Origin: Asparagopsis taxiformis
Taxonomy: Eukaryota > Rhodophyta > Florideophyceae > Bonnemaisoniales > Bonnemaisoniaceae
Assembly: GCA_030407315.1 (NCBI GenBank)
Contig: JALQPE010001972.1
Location: 36,106-100,105 of the forward strand
Direction of reading: 5' to 3'
DNA length: 64,000 nt
Part shown: positions 39,236 to 50,216 of the stretch, piece by piece
Layout: every line of letters starts with the position of its first letter
How positions within the stretch are numbered: position 1 is the first letter of the stretch
Notes under the pieces: generated by a model
Seen by the model: the letters and a program-made list of their open reading frames with translations, nothing else
What the model was told of the DNA's origin: nothing
Database searches by the model: none
Program-made: the position numbers and the translations under genes

Positions 39236-41035
39236 GTTCCTTACAGCAAAGCCATCGTTACGATGACTTTGCTGTAAGGAAACGTTTCATTACAGCAGCC
39301 ACAATATTTTACCCGGTAAAAAATTCTTTCGGCCACTGTAATGGAGACCTTTCCTTACAGCAAAGTCATCGTAACGATGACTTTGCTGTAAGCATCTCTT
39401 GTAAACGGCTTCTGCTGTAAGCGGTAGGGAGTTTAGTCCCTCTCCCAGCTTGGGAAGGATAGGAAGGGAAGTGTGAAATCCGGAACATCACGAGCGGTTA
39501 GTTTGGACGGGTGTTGACGGCTCTGGGGAGCACTCCGCGTTACGCTCAACCGGGTCTGAGCTGGCTGCAATACATGGTATTGCAGCAAGAGTGCACAAAA
39601 TTTGTGCCACCATTTCTCACGGCAGAGACTCGGACGGCCGAAATCCGACTTCGCTGAAAAGAGCTAGAACAGGTCTGGAGTACATCCAAGACCGCTGGAA
39701 AGGTACTATCAGAAATTTTACTGAGCATGCGGGGGGCTTTCCTAACCGAAATCGAGCATAGCGGTTCTGCGACCAAAGCTTACTCATGAAGGAGGTAGGG
39801 TGCTGGGTACCACACCAACCATACCTAATTACATATGCAGTGTACTCCAGCGACCTACTTAGTATGCTACTTCCTCACTGTACAATGATTTTCAGGAAGT
39901 AGGATATGCTCTGGGCCTCAGGCCTGCTAGGCTAGCACGGGAGAGGAAGAAGGAAGGGTAGGCATGCAGAAGTATAGAGGCAGTAGTATGTGAAGACTAT
40001 GGCAGTGGTAGAGAAGTATTTCATGCACCAAAGGGGCAGGCAGAGTGACACTAGAGACGTGGTGCGCAGGGCGAAGGGAGGTGGAGATGATGGAGGACAA
40101 CAGACATGAGAGCGAGGGTTGAGACCAACGGCTTACAGATGGAGCAGTTTACTAGGGATGCTTACAGCAAAGTCATCGTTACGATGACTTTGCTGTAAGG
40201 AAAGGTTTCATTACAGTAGCCATGATTTCTTTACCCGGTAAAAAAATTCTTCGGCCACTGTAATGAAAACGTTTTCTTACAGCAAAGTCATCGTAACGAT
40301 GACTTTGCTGTAAGCATCCCTGGTAAACTGCCTCAGCTGTAAGCGGCTGGGAGCCTGGTCCCTCCCTCACCTTGGGAAGGGTGAGATAGGAATTGTGAAG
40401 TCGGGAACATTGTGGAAGGATGGTTTTGACGGCTTCGGGCGGCTTTGAAGAGCAATCTGTGTCTTGCTCACCCGGTCTAAACTACCTAAAAAGTTCAGTA
40501 TTGCGAGAGGAGCACGAAAAATTACAACCACCATTTTCTCACAACAGAGATCCTGGCGGCCGAAATTCAAACTCGTTAAAATGGACTAGAGTTGGTGTGA
40601 ACACCTCCAGGACCTCTGGAAAGGTACTACCTGCACATTTTCCGAGGCTACAAGAGGCTGTTCTCTCCAATATCAAGCATAGATTATCGGTGCGCAAAAT
40701 CTACTCCTGGTGCTGTGTAGCACATTGACTATACAAAACCGTCCGTTTCCCATTATAATAAACTATACTCTCAAGTAGGTAGGAATCTAGATATTCACTT
40801 TACATCGATGGTTATGAAGTAGGTTAGCCTAGGATTGAAGAACAGAAGGTAAAGGATAGGATGGTAGGCACGGGGTAAAATAAAGGCGGTGGTATGAGTA
40901 GAATATGGAAGTGGTAGACAGGAATTTAATGCACAGGAGGGGCGTGTGAAGTGACACCAGAGGCGCGGTGCATCACAGGAAGGGAGACTTGAATGATGAA
41001 GGACTAGAGACATGAGAGATAGGTTGTTGAGGCAA
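39236..41035. repeat. Tandem duplication of a ~900-bp unit
   Basis: Unit 1 is ~39,236-40,135 and unit 2 ~40,160-41,035. Each begins with the 37-bp palindrome TTACAGCAAAGTCATCG...TTGCTGTAA, then a TTTACCCGGTAAAAA tract, a second palindrome, a TGTAAGCGG...GGGAGC segment, and ends with a CATGAGAG tract. Identity is moderate, with many point differences. Related TTTACCCGGTAAAAA sequence precedes unit 1 at 39,060-39,230. I see no gene inside. Confidence 0.75.
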
Positions 41036-41230
41036 GCTTCTAGCTCTAATATATAACTACATTGCTCCTCTATATGCTACGCAATCCATTCGAGCAGTCC
41101 TAGTTAAAAATGGACTATATGAATGTTTCATTTCAATATCAGCATTGTGCAGTTGAGCCTCTTCAAGGTCCGAAAACTTGTCCAGAGTACGCTTCCAGGC
41201 CACTTGAAGGCATCCAGAACACTTGCACTT

Positions 41231-41745
41231 CGTTCCTACAAAGTTCAATTTTGGCTATCACATCTCCAGTTGTGAGAATCTGGTGACCAAAAATCGATAC
41301 ATTCTTTCATCCCTACCTCGCAAGCCAGAAGCTTTGAGAGAAATTAGAGCAAGTTTCAGTGCTCCTCAGAGCCACTCTATCCCTTCTAGACCACTTCCAC
41401 GTCGTTCCGAAAAAGTTCAATTTTGGCCATCACATCTCCAGTTGTGGGAATCTGGTTGCCAAAAATCGATGCATTCTGTCAGCCCTAGCGCGCAAACCGG
41501 AAGCTTTACAAACGCATAGAACACTTTTCCGTACTCCCTAGAGCCACTCCAAACCTTGCAGACCACTTGCACATCATTCGGACAAAATTCAATTTTGACC
41601 ATCACATCTCCAGTTGTGCGAATCTGGTGACCAAAAATCGATAAATGCTACCAGCCCATCCACGCAAGCCAGAAGCTTTGAGTGCAATTAAAACTCGTTT
41701 TAGTGCTCTCTAGAACCACCCCAACCCTTTCAGACCACTTTGCAG
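41231..41745. repeat. Three tandem copies of a ~172-bp satellite
   Basis: Copies begin near 41231, 41404 and 41575 with a CGTTCC/CATTCG then AAGTTCAATTTTGG segment, followed by CATCACATCTCCAGTTGTG and CCAAAAATCGAT. Period is 171-173 bp, with moderate divergence between copies. Confidence 0.8.
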
Positions 41746-41844
41746 CCTTTTTCGCGGGGTCCGAAATCGTCTCCTTCTTCTTCCCGAGTGAGAAACATCA
41801 GTCCCTCTCAGATGCTTACAGAAAAGTTGGTTTACCATGGTTTC

Positions 41845-42126
41845 TTACAGCAAAGTCATCGTTACGATGACTTTGCTGTAATGTTTTGTTTTCTTACAGC
41901 AAAGTCATCGTTACGATGACTTTGCTGTAATGTTTTGTTTCCTTACAGCAAAGTCATCGTTACGATGACTTTGCTGTAATGTTTTGTTTCCTTACAGCAA
42001 AGTCATCTTAACGATGACTTTGCTGTAATGTTTTGTTTTCTTACAGCAAAGTCATCGTTACGATGACTTTGCTGTAATGTTTTGTTTTCTTACAGCAAAG
42101 TCATCGTTAAGATGACTTTGCTGTAA
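41845..42126. repeat. Six tandem 37-bp palindromes, 49-bp period
   Basis: TTACAGCAAAGTCATCG plus its inverse complement forms a 37-bp palindrome repeated at 41845, 41894, 41943, 41992, 42041 and 42090 with a constant TGTTTTG-type spacer. Half copies follow at ~42,200 and ~42,280. The same palindrome occurs singly in the duplication at 39.2-40.3 kb. The spacers are all alike, so this is not a CRISPR array. Confidence 0.9.
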
Positions 42127-42379
42127 GCAGCCGGGTAAACTGCCTTTGCTGTAAGAAAACCGAATAGCAGTTCCGACAGCTTGTCCAGAGAAAGCAAATC
42201 CGCCTTAACGATGACTTTGCTGTAAGAAAACAGAGTACTTACAGTTCTGACAGCTTGTCCTGAAAAAGAAAATCCGCCTTAACGATGACTTTGCTGTAAG
42301 AAAACAGAGTAATTACAGTTCCGACAGCTTGTCCTGAAAACCCATCCTCCTACACAAGTTTATTGTCTGTTACCTACCC

Positions 42380-43230
42380 TAGAGCTCTATTGACGTTCCC
42401 AGTCCCAGCTGTTGTACCACTTGAACACTCGTGTAATATTTTCGTATGGTGGAACACATTAGAATCATCATTGAAGGACAGCATCGATTCCTTTTATTGT
42501 TGCTGATAAATCTGCACCGAGGGTTCAAACGCCGCAGTACCATAGTTGACCATAAAGCTGTTGTGAACAGTTTCATACAAATACCTCTTCTCAAATGCGC
42601 GCAGTGCGGACATGAACTCCAATCTCAATATGTTGTTATCACTCGACGTGGCGACCAGCAATCCTTCTTCGTGTTTTGCGAATCTTCAACCGCATTCTTC
42701 GTGATGTACGGTGTAATAATATTTACATAAGCCCTGGCACCTGGTAACAACATCGCCTTTAGAAGCAGATCCAGAATACAACATCGATTAGTTTCGCAAT
42801 GCCACAATCCATCCAGACGATCCTCATCGGCGAGCAACAAGGATATTTCCATACACCCTATCGACACAACGACAACCGCTACTACTTGGTAGGCAGATAG
42901 TTTGCGATGAATTCCATTAGGCGTATTCGGAGTCAGAGTCCAGCACTCCCAAACATCATCCACTGCAAGAAACGCCCTTTCATCGCTAGCTCTCAAACAT
43001 TTTGCAAATAATTGCGAACAGCCGGACACAACGACGTTGCATGTCGCATCAATTCGTCGGCATTTGCATTTCACAGGGCGTACACAACCTCTGCAGTCGC
43101 ATGATGAACGGCATCCAGGTCTGGCGTGTCCCACGCGGCATAGAAAGCAGAGTTGAGTTACGTGCAAATCATGTGCAACAGGTGATGGAAAGTTTGCTAA
43201 TAACCGATGACGTCGCGACGTCATCGGTTA
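42380..43230 (-). pseudogene. NB-ARC remnant
   Basis: The minus-strand frame 42625-43224 contains FLAVDDVWECWTL, a Walker-B/kinase-2 motif of NB-ARC ATPases (compare LLLFDDVWDAN in the gene at 55.4 kb). Sequence C-terminal to it (ISLLLADEDRLDGLWHCETN) and the next frame (42379-42594) are coding-like but diverged. The P-loop and GLPL motif were not found. It faces away from the Sel1 gene at 44.96 kb, as the remnant at 22.1-24.65 kb does from its Sel1 neighbour. Confidence 0.45.
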
Positions 43231-43235
43231 TTAGC
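43196..43235. repeat. Perfect 40-bp palindrome
   Basis: Arms 43196-43215 and 43216-43235 are exact inverse complements (GCTAATAACC...). The centre, GACGTCGCGACGTC, carries two CRE-like half sites. It lies upstream of the NB-ARC remnant start. Confidence 0.85.
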
Positions 43236-43662
43236 ATTAGTGCGCGCACAGTGCGGCATGTTCTGCAATTTGCGGAATACCAATCACGGCGATCATCGCC
43301 GCTCATGATGAGTGTCGGCAAAATGGCTGAGTCGCTTGAATAGGCCTGCTAGGCTTGCAAACAAGAGTAAGCGGTACGAGCAATACGCAAGGCCGCATGG
43401 TCGAGATGGGCGGGAATATTGGCCTGCAACCTGGCCAGCATGGAGAGAGGCGTCTGCAAAACAACGTGTGCATTTCGGGTACCAAAGCGGTGCAAAAGCT
43501 GCGTCTAGGCTCGTTGAAACTCGAGCATGACAGCCCACATTACATATATGTGCGCATATATGCACATATGGTCCACCTGCGAAGATCTTTGACGCACATT
43601 TTTCTTACGCGGAGCGCAGCAACGTGGAATATGCGATGGGGCTTGGAAGACATGGGAATTGG

Positions 43663-44443
43663 TCACGGTCGTGTCGTCGCGATCCAGTTTATTCTTCGAA
43701 GTAAGGTGCAACAGAGTGGGTAGGTCGACAAGCTTGTCCACGTGAACAGCACGAGCACTCCAGGAAGGGCGGTTTGGCTGGGATGCTGAGTTGGGTATTG
43801 TTGCAGTGGTTGTAATAGGGGGTCAGTTTCGGAGAGAGAGATTTCATCTGCCGGTGTCAAAAAGGTCGTCAATAGAAATTTGTGGGCCGGCATCTGACGA
43901 GAAGGACAGGTATTTGTTAGGTGGGTGTCACGTCGAGGGAATTGCGAGAAATACATTTTCCCCTTGGACGACGCTTTCTGCCCGCAGAACGTGTTCTTCA
44001 TCTAATGAAAGTTACTTGAAAGCCAGATTCCGGATGGTCTATCACGGCGGGATCCTGTTCGTCTAGAATCCTGCCACTTGAGGCGTCCCTTCTTCAACCA
44101 TCACTTCGTGGAAGTTCTGAACTTGCGCGTTCGCGGTCGGTGTGGGTGAGATGGACGGCACGTTCGCGGTCGGTACCACGTAGCCATGCGCGGAGACGGG
44201 TGTGAAGCTTACGGAAGGCCGCTCGATAGTGAATGTCATGGGTGGAGGTGGTGGGTGCGACCGAGCTCCGTCACTAGGGAGGCCCAAGCTGTGCAGTCGA
44301 AGCGATCGGGATGTGTAGGAAAAAGGGTGAGAATATGGAGGGCAAAGCAGACTGGTCGGGGTCGAGGAGAAAGGCAACAAGTGGTTTGCGGCTGTCAGCG
44401 AGCAGACAAGGCCAGTCAGGGCAGCATAGCGAAAGATAAACAT
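43663..44443 (-). CDS. Possible small secreted protein, two open segments
   Basis: An ATG at 44443 opens a 126-codon frame with a signal-peptide-like start (MFIFRYAALTGLVCSLTAA), a Pro-rich middle (ARSHPPPPPMTF) and a stop at 44063. A second minus-strand frame at 43663-44001 (EISLSETDPLLQPLQQ) could be a downstream exon. No family recognised and no splice sites assigned; it might be chance. Confidence 0.25.
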
Positions 44444-44959
44444 ACGTTTATCTTAAAAAATGAACGTTCATTTTTGCCAAATCATTGCATATGGTGCCAC
44501 GTTTTACACATAGCATTTTGTATATTTACAAGTCTTGTTCACTATAAAGCGTACCTTGCAATTTGTTGGAACGTCGATGCATGCCCCGACGTTGCCAAAG
44601 TATGCATACTCTTGAACATCTCCCACCATGGCTGGTATCGTGCACAATACCCACAAGATGATTTACCGACCTTCCTTACCCTCGCATTCATCTACCTATG
44701 GATGCCGTTTCTGGACATGGCTACTACGCGATTATGAGCGATTGGTAGAGACAATGAGAAATATACAACGAAAACTGTCCACGCAATGGAGCGCAGTCTC
44801 TAGCCCATTTCCTCTTACTCTCGCCCCTCTTCAACAACTTTTCCACTCCTTGATCACTCCCAATCTCAACAGGCGCTCAGATTGATCGCGTCGCTGAGGC
44901 GTAGAAACGCCTCCATTATCCGACCATTCTGGCGTTGAAAGAGGTGTTTACAATGCGCA

Positions 44960-46474
44960 TTGACGCGCGTCAATTTACCAAAAATGCTTCAGCCGCTTTT
45001 TTCCGATGTTGTTATCACAATTGGGAGGCATATGATGCTCGGGCCGCGACGTTCTTTCCAGGATATGTCTACTGCTGTGCGTTTGTTTGAGTTGTGTATC
45101 GATCACACAAATGACCCTGAACCTATGATGATACTCGCTGAAATACTAATCACTGGACCTGCAGGAGTAGACAAAGACACAAGTCGTGCCATGGAATTAT
45201 GTGCAACCGTTGTCCATGATTCTGATGGTTGTTACCTCGTATGTGATCTTGCAAGAAAATTGGCAGATGTAAGAATGGGAAAGCCCGCAGATATGCGACT
45301 TGCAATAGATCTATGTGAGATGTGTATTGAACAGAACAACCATCCACGTGCCATGGTGGACCTTGCTGAAATTTTTCTCACTGGCGGTCCAGGCGTGGAA
45401 AAAGACGTTAATCGTGCGATGGAACTATGTGAAATATCCCTAGATGGAAGCGAAACCAGTTTCTACATTACTAGAGCTGCCAAAAAGTTGATGCATGTCG
45501 GTTCTGGAAGGCCCAGAGACATTCAGTCTGCAGTGCGTCTTTGCGAGATGTGTATAGAGAAGAAAAATAATACAAGAGCTATGAAAATGTTGGCCAAATT
45601 GTTCATGACTGGGGCTCCTCACGTTGAAGAAGATATTGATCGAGCGATGGAGTTGTGGGAGAAGTACCTCGACCGAGGTGGACCATGTGAAGCGCTGACT
45701 AAGTTTGCACGTAAGATAGTGGATGAAGCGTGTGGGATAACGAAGTATGTGCGATCTGCAATACGATTGTGCGAGATGTGTATAGACAGAAGGGATGATT
45801 TGGTTGCGATGATAATTCTAGCCGTATTGCTCATGGTTAAAATTCCAGGTGTCGAAAAGGAAGTCGATCGTGTGATGAGTCTCTGCAAAAGTTACCTTGA
45901 AAGAAGCGGAGACTGTGGTGCGTTGATCAAGTTTGTGAGAAGAATGGCATTTGGAGATTGTGCAATATGTCATGATATGCAGGTAGCCGTGCGGCTATGC
46001 GAGATGTGTACAGATATGAGAAACAAGCTACCCGCGATGGGAATTCTTGGTGAACTACTTATCACTGGATCATCGGGCGTAGGAAAAGACATTAGTCCTG
46101 GAATGGAACTTTTCGACAAGTATCTCCTTGCAAATGGATCAAGCGAAAAATTAACCCACTTGGCAAGGAACATCGCTGATGGAACAGATGGTTTAACTAG
46201 GGATGTGCAGCTGGCAGCACAGATATGTGAACTGAATATCGACAAGAAGAACGACCTAGGAGCTCTGTTGCTTTTGGCCGAGATACTTCTGACTGGAGAA
46301 CAAAATGTAGAGAGAGTTGTTGATCGTGCAACGGAGCTCTGTGAGAGATATCTGCTTGAGAATGGGTCCAGGGAAGAGTTGAACAAAATAGTATGGAGAA
46401 TAGGACAAGGAATATTTGTGGTACTACCACTGACTAGTAGTCATGGATGCTCGGCCTTTAATGCAGCTATTTGA
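44960..46474 (+). CDS. Sel1-repeat protein
   Basis: A 504-residue frame made almost wholly of a ~71-residue repeat, about six copies, each with two Sel1-like helical hairpins. Typical units are AIDLCEMCIEQNNHPRAM, then VDLAEIFLTGGPGVEKDVNR and AMELCEISLDG. The consensus is A-x-x-L-C-E-M-C-I-x-x-x-N-x-x-A-M. Sel1 proteins are solenoid scaffolds, often in signalling or ER quality control. No signal peptide or membrane segment is visible. The start is a GTG-type opening with the first ATG at residue 9 or later, so the true N-terminus may be upstream or lost. Similarity continues in another frame after 46443, so the C-terminus here is due to a frameshift. Confidence 0.75.
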   Translation: MTRVNLPKMLQPLFSDVVITIGRHMMLGPRRSFQDMSTAVRLFELCIDHTNDPEPMMILAEILITGPAGVDKDTSRAMELCATVVHDSDGCYLVCDLARKLADVRMGKPADMRLAIDLCEMCIEQNNHPRAMVDLAEIFLTGGPGVEKDVNRAMELCEISLDGSETSFYITRAAKKLMHVGSGRPRDIQSAVRLCEMCIEKKNNTRAMKMLAKLFMTGAPHVEEDIDRAMELWEKYLDRGGPCEALTKFARKIVDEACGITKYVRSAIRLCEMCIDRRDDLVAMIILAVLLMVKIPGVEKEVDRVMSLCKSYLERSGDCGALIKFVRRMAFGDCAICHDMQVAVRLCEMCTDMRNKLPAMGILGELLITGSSGVGKDISPGMELFDKYLLANGSSEKLTHLARNIADGTDGLTRDVQLAAQICELNIDKKNDLGALLLLAEILLTGEQNVERVVDRATELCERYLLENGSREELNKIVWRIGQGIFVVLPLTSSHGCSAFNAAI

Positions 46475-46799
46475 TATGTCTATAGAGAAGAACGATGGAA
46501 ACTCCATGGTGATTCTGGCCAAGTTACTCTTTGCTGGAGTACCGAATGTCGGCAGAGACGTTAACCGTGCAATTGGTCTTTGTCAGAAATATATGTTTGC
46601 GAATGAATCCGGGAAAGCGCTTATCTCCCTTACGACGGAGATAGTGAACGAAAGACATGGAGCTATTTCGGATATGGGTTTCGCAATACAGCTATGTGAG
46701 ATCTGTCCAAAGAAGAAAGAGTATGAGGAGCCTATGCTGATTCTGGCCAAGATCTTTATTAGTGGAGATTCCAACGTCGAGAAGTTAATCGTGCATTGA
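46443..46799 (+). pseudogene. Out-of-frame continuation of the Sel1-repeat gene
   Basis: A 118-codon frame with further Sel1 repeats (LMQLFDMSIEKNDGNSMVIL; VNRAIGLCQKYMFANES; AIQLCEICPKKKEYEEPM). It takes up the repeat register where the 504-residue frame loses it at ~46,440, so one indel separates them. It ends in VEKLIVH before a complete unit is reached. Confidence 0.65.
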
Positions 46800-48608
46800 A
46801 GCTTTGTGAAAACTTCCCCTACAAGCAATAACTCAGGGCATGTAAAAGCTGAATGTTTATCCCATATAGCGATGGAAGTGATGTTTGAAAAATGAGGAGA
46901 GCTGAAGATGGAAAAGGGGAAGTGATGGCAAGATGTGCAGGTGGACGGACGACCGGGCACGGAATGTTGAACTAGTTGACGAACGGTGGCGCTTTTATGG
47001 TACTGAAAGATCTTTTACCTGCAGGTAACGCCATGGCGTTATGGACGGCAGTTGTTAACGAACGCGGTCCAAGTACAGGGCAGAGAGGAAGTTTTGTACA
47101 AGACACGTTTAGAGTGCGATTAGCAGGTGTTTTATGTTTGTGAGGGAGTTGGACGTTGTGGTTATGCACTAAGCGAAAGAACGGATAAGTGGATTTTGTG
47201 GCAATTTTTTATGTTGGAGTGACGAGTTGAGTGTCAAGATGGTTTAGTAGAATTAGGGGCAGAAAGGGGGCGTGAAGAATATTGGAAGATGATAACGCAG
47301 TATATAAATTTAACTGCTACTCGTACAGACCGTAAGTCAACGCATTTGCTGCAACAGAATAGAGCGCTGCACTACAGTTATCAGGCTCTATAGGACCCAT
47401 CCAACAAGCGGCACATAACTCGCAGCAACAACCACCCAAATCAGCACCAGCGCATCAAGATTACAATCTCACCGACCGTAGTAGTAGTTCTAAATATGAT
47501 ATCGCGTCTCCGTCTCTCGCGCCCCCACTTCTCCCTATCGTCCCTCCGTGAAACCAAGCGAGCGCTTTCCCACCGCCTCCTCACTAGGCACGCTGCGCAT
47601 GCTCGACTATCTCGCCACCGTTTCCTTTGCACACTCGGGCGCCATCCTGGCCGCGACGGCCGGTCTGTACGTTTCCAGCATGCGCATGCCACAACAATAT
47701 CAGCGCTGATATTGTTGTGGAAGACTACCGCGAGTAATTATATTGATTGATAGGTAGTGAGGGTGAGCACGGGAATTGAAGTACTTGCATCACTTTGCAA
47801 CTTTTCGCTCCCATCTCCCTCTGTCATACTGACAGTTACAAGATAGATAGATTTCTTTTGCATTAATTAGTGGCGGGGCGAGAATCGATGTAGATTAATC
47901 TACCCAATTAATTGGGACGGCGGCTGAGTAACAGTGTTCAATGCAAATGTGAGCCCACAATATTCGGCGATAGTGCTAATATGGTTCATTCGGATCGTCC
48001 GGGTGCCGAAACAGCAGATTCACCATTCATTCACTTGTTCATTACTACCTCATGTTTCGTGTGATGTGCACTTCAATGCTCCAAATCATCACACCTACCC
48101 AGCCACCTTCCTTCCCCTCCCGAATCCACCCCAATAATTTCAACACTTCTGCCGAACACACAGAACTCTCCTCTATCTGCTCTGTATTTAACAGACGCCT
48201 CAGCCCAGCTCGAATACTTTAACCTATCCAACCATGGTTGGGTAGGGTGCTAAGGTGCACCCTACCAAACAACCACTTTCTACCACTTCAGACGTATCCC
48301 AAACTTTCCTTCTCACTCATCCCCACCCGACTACCAACTCCGCAGCACCCATGACAACGATATACAACACGTCATCTTGCCGTTCCCAGACCTCTCCCAG
48401 GTCGTTGTACACACCGTCGCAGTGGACATTTCTGCGACGCACGCCTTCTGTCCCCATCATCCCCTGCCACGCAGTACATCAGCAAGCTGCCTCCGCCACC
48501 ATAAAAGTAAAAAATGCCGAAAAAAAGATTGTAGAAGGGTGGAGCAATGAAGCTGACATTAAATAGAAGAATCCGCACTAAAAGGAGGCCGACTCGCTCA
48601 AGACTGAC
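46800..48608. other. No gene recognised; palindromes present
   Basis: Contains a perfect 32-bp palindrome at 47689-47720 (CCACAACAATATCAGC arm) and an inverted repeat at ~48,240-48,265 (GGTAGGGTGC arms). A 103-codon plus-strand frame at 48255-48566 ends in a Lys/Glu-rich stretch just before the DUF202 gene and might be an upstream exon, but this is unsupported. Confidence 0.4.
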
Positions 48609-48911
48609 ATGGCAGCAGAGCGCGCATTTCTCAAATGGCTATGGACGGCGATGCACATCGAGGCCATCAGTACGTTTGCCATGGAGAAGGGCCACAGGCG
48701 GGCGGGAACTGCAGTTTTCAATGTCGCATTGGTGGCCGCCTTCACAGTTGTTGTGCTCGGCACTTTTTTGTATTACCGAAGTCGAAAGGCGCTGCCCACC
48801 GGAGAGATGGCACACATTCCAGTGGTGTTGAGGGAGCACAGAGCGTTAGTTCTAGTGGGAGCTCTGGCTGTTGTGATTTTGTGTGCATCGGTGAATGGGG
48901 CCATGGGATGA
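48609..48911 (+). CDS. DUF202/VTC1-type small membrane protein
   Basis: A 100-residue frame from an ATG at 48609. It starts AAERAFLKWLWTAM, the DUF202 signature (E-R-x-F-L-x-W). Three hydrophobic segments follow: around residues 8-28, 36-56 (FNVALVAAFTVVVLGTFLYY) and 78-97 (ALVLVGALAVVILCASV). A short YYRSRKAL loop follows segment two, as in the VTC1 subunit of the vacuolar polyphosphate polymerase. DUF202 proteins are three-helix membrane proteins; in VTC complexes they form the channel part. Length fits a complete domain. In-frame sequence upstream is short (KEADSLKTD) after a stop, so the ATG is acceptable, although an upstream exon could exist. Confidence 0.65.
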   Translation: MAAERAFLKWLWTAMHIEAISTFAMEKGHRRAGTAVFNVALVAAFTVVVLGTFLYYRSRKALPTGEMAHIPVVLREHRALVLVGALAVVILCASVNGAMG

Positions 48912-49871
48912 TGGTACACGTGGCGGGCAACGCGTAAACATGACAGGGTGCGGAGTTTTTATACGTGTGGAAGATGTTGTGGAGAGTGTTTGCAGGAGAG
49001 GTGGATGGATGAATGTGTGTGGGTTTGAAACATGTCACGATGGAAATCATTGGGAAGGGACTGCTAAGCAATGGGTTGTTTCTTGATCTCGAGCGTGCTC
49101 CTCTCCCTAACAAGCGCAGTCGCGTTCTTCGTCAGCATCTACGCGCAGCTAGCACTCTACTTCTACCACATCGTGGCCTATCCAAGCTGCGTTGACACCA
49201 ATAACGAGCTCTTGATTGCCCGAATTGTATTGGATGTCCTCGTGTCCACCGTTGTGTGCGGATAGGTAGTTGGTGCGTAGTTGGGTTAGGTCACGGAGTT
49301 TGTAAAGGACTCGTAGCTCTTCGGGTGTGGAATCACGAGAATGGGAAGCCCGGCCAAAAAAGGTGATGTTTTGTGGTGCAGGGGCAGGAGTTGATCGGGT
49401 GCATGTTCGGCGTAAGTGATTGTAGCGTGGAAACGCGCTACAAGCAGATGGTCAGGTGGCCGACAAGAGTCAGAGTGGAGGTCTATACTGGCGCGATGAG
49501 GTTGTGGAGATTACAACAGAGTGAAAGGGTAGTTTGGTAGGCTGTTCGTGCCTCATCTGTCTGGGGCTCAGCGGCGAAGTGTAGTACTTGTTCATGACAG
49601 CTATTTTCTTTATTCCCATTGAAAGCTTTACTATTAACAGAACTACTAAATCAACTCAACGAAAATCTCAAACTCGAACTGTCGCTGCCAACGTGCATCA
49701 GTAGTGTCAATCTTTCTTTCTACGACGTCCTATTCAGCATCTAGGTTCCCTGCATCCAAATATCTGTAAAGCTCCATCACAATTACTATAGTCGTATACC
49801 ACACACCATTCCAATATTAACCTTCAAACTAACCCATTGCTCCTTATTTCCTCTCAAGTCTACTCCACCAG
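48912..49871. other. Mostly non-coding; one short hydrophobic frame
   Basis: A 64-codon plus-strand frame at 49071-49265 is very hydrophobic at its start (FLISSVLLSLTSAVAFFVSI) and may be a tiny membrane protein or chance. Nothing else is supported. Confidence 0.3.
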
Positions 49872-50216
49872 ACAGTGATGTCAACCAATGTACGTTACTA
49901 CCCGCAGACAATACAATTTGCTATCTACACTACTGTCTACAGATTTCCCCAGACAGTGCAGTAATACAGTACAATGTACTGTCTCAGACAGTAAAATGTA
50001 CTGTCTGCACATACTGTCTGGCGGCAACACTTCCGGACAGTAAAATTTACTGTTCTGGACAGTAAATTTTACTGTTTTTGGTACTGTCCAGATTTCGTGC
50101 CATTTTATTGCTGCAGCAGTATTCTGAAATTTCCAGACAGTAAATTTTACTGTCTCCGCGCACTGTCTTGGCCAGACAGTAATTTTTACTGTCTCAGACA
50201 GTAAATTTACTGTCTT
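49872..50216. repeat. Right subterminal ACAGT-type repeats
   Basis: More than ten GACAGTAAA/TTTACTGTC motifs in both orientations, many as short palindromes. In inverted orientation they match the array at 35,024-35,240. Together with the CACTA-like terminus at 50,239 they define a transposon end. Confidence 0.8.

Noticed and set aside
41845..42126. Regular array resembling a CRISPR
   Set aside because: Spacers are the same in every unit, repeats are full palindromes, and the context is eukaryotic.
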